Translations under genes and position numbers: made by a program
In this document: one piece after another, positions 12,100-23,567 of the stretch
Layout: the number at the start of each line of letters is the position of its first letter
How positions within the stretch are numbered: position 1 is the stretch's first letter
Notes under the pieces: model-generated
Told to the model about the DNA's origin: nothing
Seen by the model: the letters and a program-made list of their open reading frames with translations, nothing else
The model's database searches: none
Assembly: GCA_025769875.1 (NCBI GenBank)
Contig: JAGFNK010000257.1
Location: forward strand, 1-64,000
Direction of reading: 5' to 3'
Origin: Russula earlei
Lineage: Eukaryota > Basidiomycota > Agaricomycetes > Russulales > Russulaceae
DNA: 64,000 nucleotides

Positions 12100-12492
12100 A
12101 CATTATTGCCTGATGGAGAGAATGTGAATTTGGTAGTTGGGTATGGAGATGTGTGGGTCTAATCTACTGGAAGAACTCAAATGTAAACCATTCAAGATGA
12201 TACAGAGCTCCAAGGTGGAAATATAGGGGGCTTAGCTGGGAAATAATAATTTCATTGTACAATGGCACTCATACAGAGTCTGGTTTCTTCTGCTCAATGA
12301 TGAGTCATGGGAGATCCCACCTCTGTGCTCAAGTTGATGATTTACATGAGAAGAGAAGAGACTGCTGAGACAGCAGGGTGAGGAGGTTGAGGATTTGACA
12401 TGTGAAGTGATGAGTTAAGCTGAGGTAATCACAAGGTATTTGCGAATGAATGACTAAGCAGGTACTAAACTGGGACACATGCCATGGATTCT
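12100..12492. repeat. CpG-depleted flank, remnant of the kinase-like gene at its end
   Basis: The sequence matches 52800-53095 and then jumps to the equivalent of 54110-54145. About 1 kb of the kinase-like gene present in the NLR3 copy is therefore missing here. The match ends at the MITE insertion. Confidence 0.6.
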
Positions 12493-12495
12493 TTA

Positions 12496-13047
12496 GGCCC
12501 CTTTTACCAACCGAGAATTCTTGAATCTTGAACTTGAACTTGGATTTTGGGATTTTCTGGGAGTGACAGGAGTGACAGGAGTGATGTAAGTGATATGATG
12601 TATATAATAAATTAATATGCATTTTTTTCTGTTGTCATTTGCATATTCACATATATGGGGTTACACATGATGTGTCAGCATCAAACTTGGAGTTGAGCAG
12701 TCCAACTCAAGCTCCACATCTGGGTGCTTGCAGCCCCATTTTCACCAGAGCTGCACATACAAAATTTGCACAAAGATGTGCACCCACACATTGGTGACAC
12801 ATATTCTGCCTTAATGACATGCTTGCAATACCCCACTTGGAAGGAGTGGAAGGAAGGGTTAGAAAAAATATTTTACATATCACATGTAAACCCAGCAAAT
12901 CACACCAAAAAATAACTCATATTTGAAATAGACTCATTAGTTTATTATGTCACTTACATCACACCTGTCATTCCTGTCACTCCCAGAAAATCCTGAAATC
13001 CAAGTTCAAGTTCAAGATTCAAGAATTCTTGGTTGGTAAAAGGGGCC
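12496..13047. mobile_element. PIF/Harbinger-like MITE
   Basis: Terminal inverted repeats of about 100 bp begin GGCCCCTTTTACCAACC and are flanked on both sides by TTA (12493-12495 and 13048-13050), the usual 3-bp target duplication of PIF/Harbinger elements. The interior (about 350 bp) has no transposase. A lone end of the same family lies at 28434-28453. Confidence 0.75.
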
Positions 13048-13050
13048 TTA

Positions 13051-14190
13051 TCTTTCATGATCTGCCACCTCTCAACTCACTGTGACAAGTGGTTTGTGAC
13101 CTATGGATGCTCATTGCATCATTCCACACATGGGAACATGAACCCAACATTGTTTGCAAAGGAGAAAAGGAGATTGTACCAGATGTTGATTGGGGAGGCA
13201 CATTATCCATCTGGACTGCTTATCCCCGAGTTGACAGATTGGCGAGAGAGCACCACTTTGAAGATTGCGATAGATGATGATAAGCAGGTGTTGGAGAATA
13301 CATTAATGTTCAATTATGTACCAGGGTTTGGATGTGGAGGCAAAGGCTTTTAAGACCAAGTGAACAAAGGACAGAAATAATATTTTTTGAGATTGTCCAG
13401 TACACAGAGAAACATTCATCTGCCCATCTTTCTCACTGTTCTGTTCTGCGGTAGGGATCATTCGCTTCCACACAGCCATGTGATTGTGCATTGACTGACA
13501 CATTTAAGGAACGTACTTTATATGCCAAACTCAACATCACCCTGTGTCACACTGACACTGAAGCTGCCTTGAATACATTGCAAGTTGGCATGTTAGCCTG
13601 CCTCTTGCCATGATTGAAAGGTTGTTTGCCCAAGGGGAATGGTTAGACTAGATGTAGAAGAAAGGGGTCCCCAGTTGTCCCTGTTTGGCCACTTTTGACA
13701 TAACAGAATCACCTTTTCTGACTGACAGGCACAATTATCAAAGATCATTACTAGGCATTACTAAGCAATGAAAAATGATCTTTTTGGAGGGGAGTGAGAC
13801 AAGGGGAAGAGCAAAGAAGACTGAGTAGGCCTTGAAGTAGACTGTGAGTGATGGTGTGGCACACAGAAAGGAAAGGGCAGCAATTGTGAAGTGAATGGGA
13901 GGTGACATCAGGAAAATCACACATTTTTTCTCAACTTTTTTGGCTTTTTGGCTTTATAATGGTCACTCCTAAAGTCAAAAGTTTGCAAAGTTCAATAGTG
14001 TCATCAAGGTGCCACATAAAGTCAAAAAAGTTGGAAAGGTTAATAAAGTTTGTAAAGTTAGTTAGGAGGCTGGAGGAGTTCATGTGCATGGTAGTCAACA
14101 AAATGATTCACAAAATAAGACTTAAATGGATCAAGAGCATTAATATAACTGAAGTCTTCAGGTAGAAAGCCAGTACCATATTGGGGTAAG
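13051..14190. other. CpG-poor sequence without recognised genes
   Basis: Only short ORFs are present (for example 13033-13353 plus, 106 codons), with no family resemblance I can name. The near absence of CG dinucleotides suggests old methylated repeat DNA. Confidence 0.5.
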
Positions 14191-14199
14191 ATGCACACC

Positions 14200-14530
14200 T
14201 CAAACGATTGAATCAAGGTGTATTACCTCAATTGTGGGCTTCCCTCCCAAGATTTCTGGCTTAACAACCCACATGCCAGTTACATAATCAGGCTCTGGCG
14301 ATACTGGCACAAACCAATTGACCAGTGCACAAGGGAATTCTTTGTGCAGTTTTGGATCATGAAATAAAAAGAGAAAAATGCATGCTACCAGCATGCCATT
14401 CATGGCAGATCCTTCATCATCTGAAACTGTAACAAAAACAGTATCAAACCAATGGTTTCCTCTCCATGTGGTATTTGCACAAATCCGCTCCTGGTACATC
14501 CCATGAGAGCCACAGAGGTCACATGGAATG
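14200..14530 (-). pseudogene. Plavaka-type transposase, C-terminal fragment
   Basis: The minus strand encodes the conserved C-terminal segment of Plavaka (CACTA-related) elements: GMYQERICANTTW, FPCALVNWF, TGMWVVKPE and EVIHLDSIV. It is the same region as the better preserved copy at 63471-63956. The catalytic part is absent, and the fragment ends abruptly near 14530, where a serine/threonine/proline-coding repeat begins. Confidence 0.7.
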
Positions 14531-14534
14531 GTGA

Positions 14535-15323
14535 AAGGGAATCAGAGGATTGGGACCAGGCAAGGCAGTTGAGGCCATGGTGAAAGGCTTGAGACACAAA
14601 CACATCACATGAGCTGGGGTGTGGCGTGTGCATGTGGTCAGTGGTGAGGGGTGGGCAATGCAGTCGAGGTCTTGACATCAGGTGTGAGGTGGTAGTGTGG
14701 GTGTGCAGTCGGTGGTGAAGGATGAAAGGAGTTTGTCTGTTGCGGTTCCGCATGTGATTCTGTGACCAGCCATTATTTACCTGACATCTTCTGGGGGGTT
14801 GAAATCTTGACCATCCTTGGTCAAGTGTCTTAATGCAAACATTTTGAGGCCTTGTGCATCTAAATTGTCGAGGCAGCATCAGTAGTGATGGAGGTGTACA
14901 CAATGGTGATGGAGTAGTGAATGGTAAGTGTAGTGGGCACAATGAAAGAGGTGAGTGGCAAGTGGTGATGGCAATGGCAATGAGAAGTGTTGCTGTGGCT
15001 GCTCTTGTTGTTGCTCTTGTTAGAGGCATCAGCGCAGTTGGGTGAGACGATGAGGCAGCAAGAGTGAGGGTGGTGGTGAGAGAGGGTGGCAATGCCAGAG
15101 GGTGAGGGTTGTGGGAGATGGAGGCAATGGAGAAGAGGGTGAAGGTGGTGGCGAGATGGCGGTGGACGTGGAGGTGGAGGATGCATGGGGCAGCTTGCGT
15201 GAGGGTGGCATTTGTTGTCTTGTGGCAGTGGTGGTGGGGTTGTCTCCACTGCATGTGGTGGCAGCAGATGTGGGCAGTGACACATGAGTGGACAGGGAGG
15301 CAATGTGGGATGTGGTGTGTGGC
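14535..15323 (-). repeat. S/T/P-coding low-complexity repeat, copy 1
   Basis: The minus strand has a start-like segment MASTALPGPNPL at about 14598, upstream sequence with long H/P/T/S-rich ORFs, and G/T-rich plus-strand composition. The segment 14525-14683 is repeated at 24598-24748. The gypsy element inserted into this repeat at 15323. No fold or function is recognised; ORF length is probably a composition effect. Confidence 0.5.
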
Positions 15324-15818
15324 TGTCACCGACTGGGGGTGGTGTCGCTGACAAATTGGTTCACATGCAAGTCGTACACACTGAGTCGAGTGAGATGATG
15401 AGTTCTTGCAAGATTTGGGGGTCTTGGTGACAACAATGCTGAGGCAATTGTGTACCATGGAGAGGAATTTCAAAAGATAAGTCTTCGTGTCAGAAGACTT
15501 GAAGAGAGGAGAGACTTTTGGAGCGTTTGCTTGATTCTCTGCAAGCCTACAGTCCTGAAGCTGAAACCAGTGATATTTCACAGGAGAACAAGCTTAAGGC
15601 TTGTTCTCATCAATTGGCAGGCTTATATACAAGTCAGAGACACTATATCAAATGGTGTCCTTAAGGGAACAACGAGGTGATCGAGGTAGGAACATGCTGG
15701 AACCTAGTGGTAAACACGAGTCAAGGAGACGAGTCATAAAACATGCATAGAATGCAAGTCAAGTCTGGGTAGGCTAACCCGTTTGCCGGTCTGGACCGAA
15801 GTTCTGGTACCTGTGACA
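15324..15818 (-). repeat. 3' LTR of the gypsy element
   Basis: 495 bp bounded by TGTCACC and TGTGACA. It differs from the other LTR mostly by C-to-T and G-to-A changes, often at CpG. Confidence 0.95.
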
Positions 15819-15841
15819 TTACCCCCTTGTTAAGGTCTAAG

Positions 15842-17158
15842 CTACATAGGGGATAATTGTAGAGTGGCAGCGGTTAGTGTGATAGTGTAGTTGGTTGCAA
15901 GGAACTCGGCACATCTTGTGGGGCTTGCATTGTCTGTGTGGAGTCCTGCAATGATCGGTGATGTGTCCATGTCAATTGCAGAGAATGCAGATGGCAAGTT
16001 TTGGGCATTCAAAGGTGTCATGTCCTCCGTTGTGACACCAGGTGCATTGGTCAGAGGTTTGTGGGGTGAATTGATACCAAGGGTCCATGATGGCTTCCTT
16101 GGCATCCTTGTGCTCTTGCTCAGTGAGCCAAGGCATAGACTCAAAGAGGACTTGAGGTTCAATGCGAGCTTTAGCATTGGCTTTCACCAGTTTCACCTCG
16201 GAATCTCTGATCTCCCAGACCATGTTGTGGTATCAGGCTCTAGCAGTGACGAGGTGGTCTGCCATTTGTCGTGCCCTTTTAACAACGAACCTGTAGCAGC
16301 AGACCTCAGCTTCCAGTGATAGATCTTGCTCAAACCTCAGGGCTTCGTTGACTGCCATGGTGTGTTTCAGTTTATCCTGAATAAGTCTTTCTGGGTGAAG
16401 AGGGGACGTGGATAAGGGTCAGCTTGAGCTTGAATAGAGATGCGATGAGTGGGGCAGCCTGGGCCGTAGGTGGCAAGAACTGATGGGAATCCTCCAGTGA
16501 GGCTCGGTAGAACAAAACGGGGTGGAAGTGTGTCGTCTTCATTGCCTGGGTCTGGGATTAGTAAGATTAGTCCGAGATCTCCCTCTTCCCAACCTTCTCT
16601 GAGTTCCTCTCACTCTGTTGGTTGGTTAGTATTATTGATGATGGGGGGAATTTCATAGGCAGGAGGAGGTATGTTGTCAGCAAGGTTTGTTGGATTGAAG
16701 TTTTCATTGAGGAGGATGATGCGGTTTGGCTGCTCTGCGATGGGAGTGGCTGTTCATGGGGGAATTGGAATGGGGTCAGGGGAAGGGGTGCAGACATGGT
16801 AGGAGGGGCTGCGAGCTCTGAGGGGAGAGTCAGTCCCAAGTGTAGGGGAGCAGTTGCCAAAGGTGCATAGTATGGTAGTAAGAGAGTCATCTTGCCAGAG
16901 TTTGTGCGCTTGTACAACCATGGCTGCATTTCATGTGGCGCATTGGACAAGTAGTTGAATGTTGATGGAGGCCGCAGTGGATGGAGATGGTTCTCTAGAT
17001 ATCGGTAGTGGGACTAGAGTGGGAGAGTAGGGTGGAGTAGGTACGAGGGTGATAGAAGAAGCAGTAGGGGAGTTTTGCATGGTCGACATATTGTAAAGGA
17101 TATTTGGGGGGAGAGAGTGGTGGGGGGTGATTGTTGTATTTGGCGGTCTTTTATGCAT
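15842..17158 (-). pseudogene. Third ORF of the gypsy element: P/S-rich protein with tandem CCHC zinc knuckles
   Basis: Between the chromodomain and the 3' LTR lies about 1.3 kb of degenerate coding sequence. It starts near 17158, is rich in P, S and T, and later has helical sequence (about 16110-16220). It ends with two adjacent CX2CX4HX4C knuckles near 15930-16030: CTWCHNGGHDTFEC, then CILCN followed by a TGA where tryptophan is expected and HGHITDHC. Double knuckles suggest nucleic-acid binding. This is separate from the single knuckle at the end of gag. The reading frame is broken at several places. Confidence 0.6.
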
Positions 17159-17162
17159 TGGG

Positions 17163-17441
17163 TCATCCAGCCGTAGCAGAGTAAAATTCTTTTAGGAGTT
17201 CTGGAGCATTGAGGTCATGGTGATCGACCCATGAATCATCTGATGCAGGGTAGCCCTTCCAGTGCACGAGGTATTGGAGTTTACGTGTTTGTCCAAACCT
17301 TCTAGTGTCTAGAATTGCCTCAATTTTGTATTCTTCTTCACTTTCGACAATCAGTGGGGGGTGTGTAAATGGTGTGCCATATGCCTCCGTTTCTATATAT
17401 GGGAGGAGTAGGTTGACGTGAAAAACATCATGTATTTTCAT
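17163..17441 (-). CDS. Integrase C-terminus with chromodomain
   Basis: FHVNLLLPYIETE is the typical gypsy integrase tail, followed by a chromodomain with YLVHWKGYP and DDSWV. Chromodomains steer integration toward particular histone marks. This segment is separated from the integrase core by frame changes and stops, so it is a remnant of the pol polyprotein. Confidence 0.9.
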   Translation of the reverse strand: MKIHDVFHVNLLLPYIETEAYGTPFTHPPLIVESEEEYKIEAILDTRRFGQTRKLQYLVHWKGYPASDDSWVDHHDLNAPELLKEFYSATAG

Positions 17442-17702
17442 TGATGGCGGAAGTTGAAGTTGATAGGCAACTTTGGAAATTTTCTTTGTGATGGGGAAGG
17501 GTCCATATCATATGGGCATTAGCTTGTGCATTCCTTGTGTTTTGAGGTTTTTGGCTTCTAACCATACAAGGGTTCCTTCTTTCATTTCCGCAATGTCAGG
17601 TCTTAGGGGGTTGTTGTTTTCATTCTAGAAGTTGTTGTGCGTCTTGTCTTGCTTCTTCTAATTGTTTGAGGCAATTGATCAAAGAAGGCACGTTGTTGTC
17701 TT

Positions 17703-18600
17703 CTAGACTGATGTTAATTTGGGGTTTGAATCCCATAAGGAGTTTGTGTGGTGATTTTCGTGATGTTTCATGTTTCCACATGAGTTATGTGCATATTCTG
17801 CTAGTGGGAGCATTTTTGCCCAAGAGTGGGGGTGAGTCGTAGTCCAGGGTCTCAGGTATTGTTCTAGCCATGCATTCATCCTTTCTGTCTGTCCATCAGT
17901 TTGGGGATGGAATGCAGTAGACATATTCTGTTTGATGCCTAGGTTTTTACATATGGCTCTAGAGAAGTTTGATGCGAATTGAAGGGTCTCTGTCAGAGAT
18001 GATTCTTTTAGGAATGCCGAACCATGGTACAAGGTGTTTCAGATATTCGTGTGCGACGCCTGTTCCATCGATCATTTTGTTACAGGGTATAAATTTTGTC
18101 AGCCTTGGAACATCCTTGATCGACAATAGGTGAGTACTGCTATCAAATCCTTCTGATTTGGGTAGGTCTGTGATAAGGTCCATTGATATGTATTGAAAGG
18201 GGCCTTGTTCAACATGTGTGTCAAGTGGAAAGGTTGTGGCTTTCTTTCTGGGTATATTGGTTTTCAACTCTTGGCATTTGGCGCATCCTCTGACATATTG
18301 TTCTATTAATTGTCGTAGTCTAGGCCCTTTGTAATGTTGTTTTACCAAGTTCCAGGTGTTGGCTATTCCCAGGTGTCCTGAAAATGGTGTGTCATGAAAT
18401 TGTTTTAGGACTTCTCGTTGTTCGTCAAGTTTGTCTGGTAGATAGGTTTTTCGTGCGAAAATTTCAGGTGGGAGTAGTGTGGTTTTTTGTTCTTCTACCC
18501 CCTTGTTAAGGTCCTTATGATGGGAAAGTGTGTTGGCAATTGTGTGGGTGTGTCCGGGAACATGCTCCATGGTGACATTGAAGTCTTGCATGTATTGCAT
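17703..18600 (-). CDS. Integrase core (zinc-binding domain and DDE) of the gypsy element, frameshifted
   Basis: Starts with the end of RNase H/tether (VPGHTHTIANTLS). Next is the HHCC domain (HDTPFSGHLG with GCAKC) and the catalytic core with aspartates in YISMDLITDL and IISDRDPS. After a frame change near 18000, the glutamate region HPQTDGQTERMN follows. Two overlapping ORFs carry the domain, so it is inactivated by a small indel. Confidence 0.9.
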
Positions 18601-20260
18601 CCATCTAGCTTGTCGTCCAGTTAGTTTTTGTGGTTCTTTGAAGTAGGTGAGGTTTTGTGGTCTGTTCTTATTCTTACAGGTTCGTTAGCTCCTAAAAGAA
18701 TGGTCATCTGCTTTTTAGTCCGAATATTACTGCTGCTAGTTCCTTATTGTGTGCATCGTAATTTCGTTCTGCATCTAGTAGTGTTTGGGAGTAATATGCT
18801 ATTGGGTGTAGACCATCTTTATATTTTTGGGATATGACTGCTCCTATAGCAAATCCAGATGCGTCGGTATCCAGGATGAATTGTCTTGTCCAGTCAGGTG
18901 TGCGGAGTACTGGGTAGGATGTGCATGTTTCTTTCAGGGATAGGAAGGCTTGTTCCTCCTTACTCATCCATTCCCATTGTTTATTTTTCTTTGTTAAGTT
19001 GTTTAATGGTCTGGCTTTTAGTGAAAAGTTTGGTATGAAGTTGCAATAGAAATTACAAAATCCTAGGAAGCTTCTAACTTCCTTAGTGTCATAGGAGTTG
19101 GCCAGTTGTTGATCCCTTTGACTTTGATGGGGTCCATTGTTATTTTTCCCTTGCCTATGATCACTCCTAGGTATTCAACCTTCTTTTATGAAATTGACAC
19201 TTCTCTGGTTTAAGGTAGAGATTGTGTTGTTTTAGTTTAGATAAGATGTGGTTGACCTTTTGTGTATGTTTAATTTCGTCGTCATCCGTTGCAATGATGA
19301 TGTCGTCCATATAGATTTTGAGCCAGCCTTGAGCAAGTTCTTCTTGAAAGATATCATCCATCATTGTTTGGAAGGTGGCTGGTGAGTTAGTCAATCCAAA
19401 GAACATTACGGTTGGTTCGAATAATCCATCGCTTGTTTTGAAGGCTGCTTTCCATTCGTCTCCTTCTTTAATTCAGATATTGTTATAACCCCATCTGACA
19501 TCAAATTTAGTAAAGAGTTTCTTTCCTGCCAATGCATGGATAAGTTCCGGGATTAGTGGCAATGGGTAAACATTGGGTATAGTCCATTTGTTCAAATTTC
19601 TGTAGTCTTGTACCAGTCGGAACTTGCCATCTTTCTTTTTTATGAGGAAAAATCCACTTGCATATGGTGAATTGGATCTCCTTATTTGTTTAAGTCGTAG
19701 GTTTTGTTCAGAGGAACTTTCCCTGTTCTTCTTTTTCCTTGGGTGAGAGGGGATATACTCTGCAATTGATTGTCATAGGGGCATCTGATTTTAGATCAAT
19801 GGCGTGGTCCCATCTTCTGGGTCCGGGGAATCTTTCCGACTCTTGTTCCATGAAGACCTGTCCGTATGTATGGTATTGAAGAGGGACCATTTCTTGCCAG
19901 GTTTTGGGTTTGTCTGTCATGTGGGATTCTGCTAATTGTTGAGCTATGGTTGTCTTTTGTATTTGTGTTCATAGCCATAGTTCATCACCTTCTTCCCACT
20001 CGGTCAGAGCTTTTATCCAATCTGGTGTTTGTTGCTTTCCTGAAAGGGTGACTCTTCCCATCATTGTTCCTTTTGACCAATTTATTCTGGGATTGGTTGA
20101 TTCTAGGAACGGATATCCCAGGATTATGACATCTTGTCCTATGTCTGCAACCAGGAATTGATGTATTCATTTTTGTCCTAGTAGTTTTATCTCTAGGTCT
20201 ACAGCTAGAGTTATCTTTCCTTGTCGATTGAGGGTTCCATCAACAATTCTGACATTTCTA
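18601..20260 (-). CDS. Reverse transcriptase and RNase H of the gypsy element, interrupted
   Basis: The RT catalytic motif YMDDI is intact near 19300, preceded by FFGLTNSPATFQ and followed by LYLKPEKCQFH. RNase H is at 18704-18967 with FILDTDASGFAIG and the DAHNKEL helix. An in-frame TGA near 19470, where a CGA would be expected, and a frame change near 19170 break the ORF. The region 19710-20260 covers the protease-RT linker (DLEIKLLGQK and downstream). Confidence 0.9.
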
Positions 20261-20275
20261 GCTCACAGCAGTTTC

Positions 20276-21104
20276 TGTTACGAACCAAGGCCAAGTCCTG
20301 GCCGAAGATTGTCCTATTTTTACTCAAGAAGAACCTCTCTCACTTTGCATTGCCGACTCCCTTCCATTTTCTGGGCTATTCCCCCTGCGGTACAAGATAT
20401 TGCTATTGCAAAGGCACTATAACACGACCAGGCACCAGTTTCCTAATCGGGTAATCATCGCGTGGCAGCCACATGGCCACTCAGCCACCATGGACCCAAA
20501 ACAGCGGCACAAACTCTTAGAAACTGTTGCATAAATCATCTGACGTCATCAAGGCTCCAATGACATCATGGCTGACTGAGCGACTCCACAGTGACCTCAT
20601 AGGCTCACTAAGCACTCCACAGTGACATCATAATGATGTCATCGCTCCACAATGATCAGTAATGCGCTCAGTAAGCCTGAAAGTTGACACAAGCAAGTTT
20701 ATGCCTCTGTAGTCCTATTGGATGGTACCAAGGAGTCTAGAATAGTCCCAGTGCTTTGTAATCGACCCTGTATACTGTATATAAGCCCCAATGAAGCATG
20801 GCAGTCGTCAGACTGTCCATTTGTGATACTCTCCACTTCCTGGGTACTCCCCTGCGACTGCTCAGTCTAAAGCCTTCCCTCGTCTTCAAGGTACTCTTCA
20901 ACGACCGCCTTGTTTAAAGTCCCTCGCTGCACTGGCCTCTACTCTTCGCCTCTGCCTTTTGCAACACATACCAGTCCCCATCTGGTATCTTCTAGTCGTT
21001 TGGCTCGTCCTCCTGTTCAACGCCGTTTACGCCGCGTACCATCTGTTCCGACCCCTGCCCACCTGCTCCTGAGTCCTTAGTGATCAGCAGTACGTGTCTT
21101 GACA
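20276..21104. mobile_element. Solo LTR nested in the gypsy protease region
   Basis: 829 bp starting TGTTACGAACC and ending TTGACA, with the direct 5-bp target duplication GTTTC at 20271-20275 and 21105-21109. The protease frame continues across it when the insert is skipped. TATA-like sequence GTATATAAG is at about 20775. No internal retrotransposon sequence remains, which is the usual product of LTR-LTR recombination. Its sequence differs from the host element's LTRs. Confidence 0.9.
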
Positions 21105-21109
21105 GTTTC

Positions 21110-21300
21110 CTGGTCTGTAAGCATAGGTCTTTTGTTGTTTTGGGGGATATGAAACATTCTGTTGCTCTGCTGTCTATTAGAGCTTTCTTTTCAGCTTTGT
21201 TCGGTCCAATGTACACAGTGGTCAACACTGATATTGATTTTCTCTGAGACTTGTACATTGGATCTACGTTTAAGGCTTGAGCGATCACTGTCACGCTCAA
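21110..21300 (-). CDS. Aspartic protease segment of the gypsy element
   Basis: The active-site loop reads LIDSRATECFIS, where the family has D-S-G; glycine has become arginine, which should abolish activity. Beyond 21110 the coding sequence is split by the solo LTR and resumes near 20275 (VRIVDGTLN). Confidence 0.8.
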
Positions 21301-22994
21301 GCGTCTGAAAAACCCTGTTTGCTTTCCTCTTCTTCTCCCATCAGCACCTTAATAAAGGCTTCCCTGTCCTCTACCGAAAGTGCCCTTGCCACTTTTGTGA
21401 GTTTATTGGCCATATTCTCTTTGATCACTTCCATGACAGAGGATTCGGATGTGGTGGTCGTCACTTTGGCGGTGCGTGCGTGAGTTGTTTCGTGTTTTGG
21501 TTTCGTGGGGCAATCGTGGGCCAAGTGTCCTTGGAGAGCACAGTGGAAACATCTTCCTTCTTCTCGGTGTTTCTGTTTCTCGGCTTCAGTAACTGCCTTG
21601 TGGGCAGCACCAGCGCTAGTGTCCATTGCGTTGGGGTCGCGCGGTGGGAGGCATGGGCGCACGGGTGTGGCATTGCCTTGGTTGTTCCCACGGTTGGCCC
21701 AGGCAAAATTGGCGAGTCAACCCCAGGGTTTGTTCTGAGGTTGATTGGAGTTGCATCTGCGTGTGCTGGAATGATCAGACAGGATCATGTGTTTGCGCAT
21801 CCAGACTTGGTGATGCTTCTGCACAGCCGCAACCCAGTCTGCAAATGAAGTGGGGTCTTCCAAATCAAGGTACGACTCGACCAGGCTTCGAGGTAGACCC
21901 CACGTGAAAAGCCTCATGACTGTGGGTTCATCGAGATCGAGTCCTGCTCATCTGGCCAGTAGTTGAAATTCTGATACATAGTCGTTGAGGAGTCCATCCT
22001 TCATCTTGAGCTCTTTGAGCTTATCTTGGGCCTTCTCATGTTCCGCATAGTCGGTGAATGCATGGTGGAACTGCTGTTGCATGGCCTCCCAGGCCATGAG
22101 CCCCATCGGCACGTTAGTTGGATCATCTTGTACGTCCTCGAGCCATTGGTCCATGGCTTCGAGCCATCCTTTGACTTTGGGTCCTTTCATCAGTGAGAGA
22201 AAATATGCACACTTTTTGATGGGATCCCTGGCAATCTTACTGTCATGGTTCATGGACATAAACCTGTTGAACGCGACCAGGAAGGCATGTGTCCGCATGC
22301 GATCGCCATTAAAGAAGTCGGGTGGAATGCCTTCAAGTTTTCCATTATCGGAACCACGTGCATTGTGGTCGCGATCAGCATGCGTATCATAGTTGTTGGG
22401 GTCGGGGTCAGGGCTTGGAGGTTGGATTCCGCATCCTCTGAGTCCTGCAAAGGAGGGGTGGAAGGGGGCTTGCGCTGTTCCAGACAACGTGGGTTGTGGT
22501 TTGGTTGACTCAGGTTCAGTGGTGGCAACGAAGATGTTCATCATTGTCATGGGTTCAAGCTCCATTGGAGCGTCAGTGAGTGGAGCGGGTCTGGGTGTCA
22601 GAGCATGGCTTGGGGCCTTCGAGTTGGGGAGAGGTTCTCCTGATGCTGTTAAGGTTGTGATGTTGATGCCTCTAAGAGGGCTTTGTTGGAGCCTGAAGGC
22701 CAAGCGAGCAACACCTGTCGCTTCCCAAGTGTCACTGCGTCTCGTGATTTCGAACCAGAGGCTGTAGAGATGGCTTAGGGCCACTTTGGCACCCTTCCAG
22801 TTGATGTAGTAACTGGTCCAGGGTACGCCATCTGTTCGTATTGTGTAGAATTCAACACCATCGTCAAACATGGTTGTGCTGGGAACATTCTTCTCTTGGT
22901 CAGGAAGTAACTCAAAGGGGCATTTGAGGGCAGCCAATCCTTCAACAGTTGGTGTGCTGAGCCCTTTGGTCTTCCAGTCTCGTGTCGTAGTCAT
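21297..22994 (-). CDS. Gag polyprotein of the gypsy element with CCHC zinc knuckle
   Basis: An ORF of 348 codons (22994-21948) carries the retrotransposon gag helical core (PDFFNGDRMRTHAFL, CAYFLSLMKGPKVKGW, FHHAFTDYAE). After a stop near 21948 the gag core continues (GLPRSLVESYLDLEDP, 21717-21917), and the nucleocapsid-type knuckle CFHCALQGHLAHDC lies at about 21490-21550. Gag would package the RNA. Stops between the segments show decay. Confidence 0.9.
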
Positions 22995-23068
22995 GTTGGA
23001 GAAACTGATATATTTGTTTTGTGAGCATGCGGTTTGGGGTCAAGGGTTCAGAGGTAAGCTTGTTCTAA

Positions 23069-23562
23069 TGTCACCGACTGGGGGCGGTGTCGCTGACAAA
23101 TCGGTTCACATGTGAGTCGTACGCACTGAGTTGAGCGAGACGATGAGTTCTCGCAAGATTTGGGGGTCTCGGTGACAACAATGCTGAGGCAATTGTGTAC
23201 CGCGGAGAGGAATTTCAAAAGATAAGTCTTTGCATCAGAAGACTTGAAGAGAGGAGAGACTTTTTGGAGCGTTTGCTTGATTCTCTGCAAGCCTACAGTC
23301 CTGAAGCTGAAACCAGTGATATTTCACAGGAGAACAAGCTTAAGGCTTGTTCTCATCAATTGGCAGGCTTATATACAGTCAGAGACACTATATCAAATGG
23401 TGTCCTTAAGGGAACAATGAGGCGATTGAGGTAGGAACATGCTGGAACCTAGTGGTAAACATGAGTCAAGGAGACAAGTCATAAAACATGCGTAGAATGC
23501 GAGTCAAGTCTGGGTAGCTAACCTGGTTGCCGGTCTGGACCGAAGTTCCGGTACCTGTGACA
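23069..23562 (-). repeat. 5' LTR of the gypsy element
   Basis: 494 bp, TGTCACC...TGTGACA, followed by the target repeat GTGGC (23563-23567). More CpG is kept here than in the 3' LTR. Confidence 0.95.
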
Positions 23563-23567
23563 GTGGC

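Larger units (their letters stand above)
15324..23562 (-). mobile_element. Ty3/gypsy LTR retrotransposon (chromodomain clade), full length but decayed
   Basis: Two LTRs of 494-495 bp (15324-15818 and 23069-23562) start TGTCACC and end TGTGACA. The element is flanked by the target duplication GTGGC at 15319-15323 and 23563-23567. Internal order on the minus strand is gag, zinc knuckle, protease, RT, RNase H, integrase, chromodomain and an extra zinc-knuckle ORF, which is Ty3/gypsy order. A polypurine tract (ACAAGGGGGTAA on the minus strand) lies just inside the 3' LTR at 15819-15832. All pol domains carry stops or frame changes, and a solo LTR sits in the protease region, so it cannot be autonomous now. 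Confidence 0.95.
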
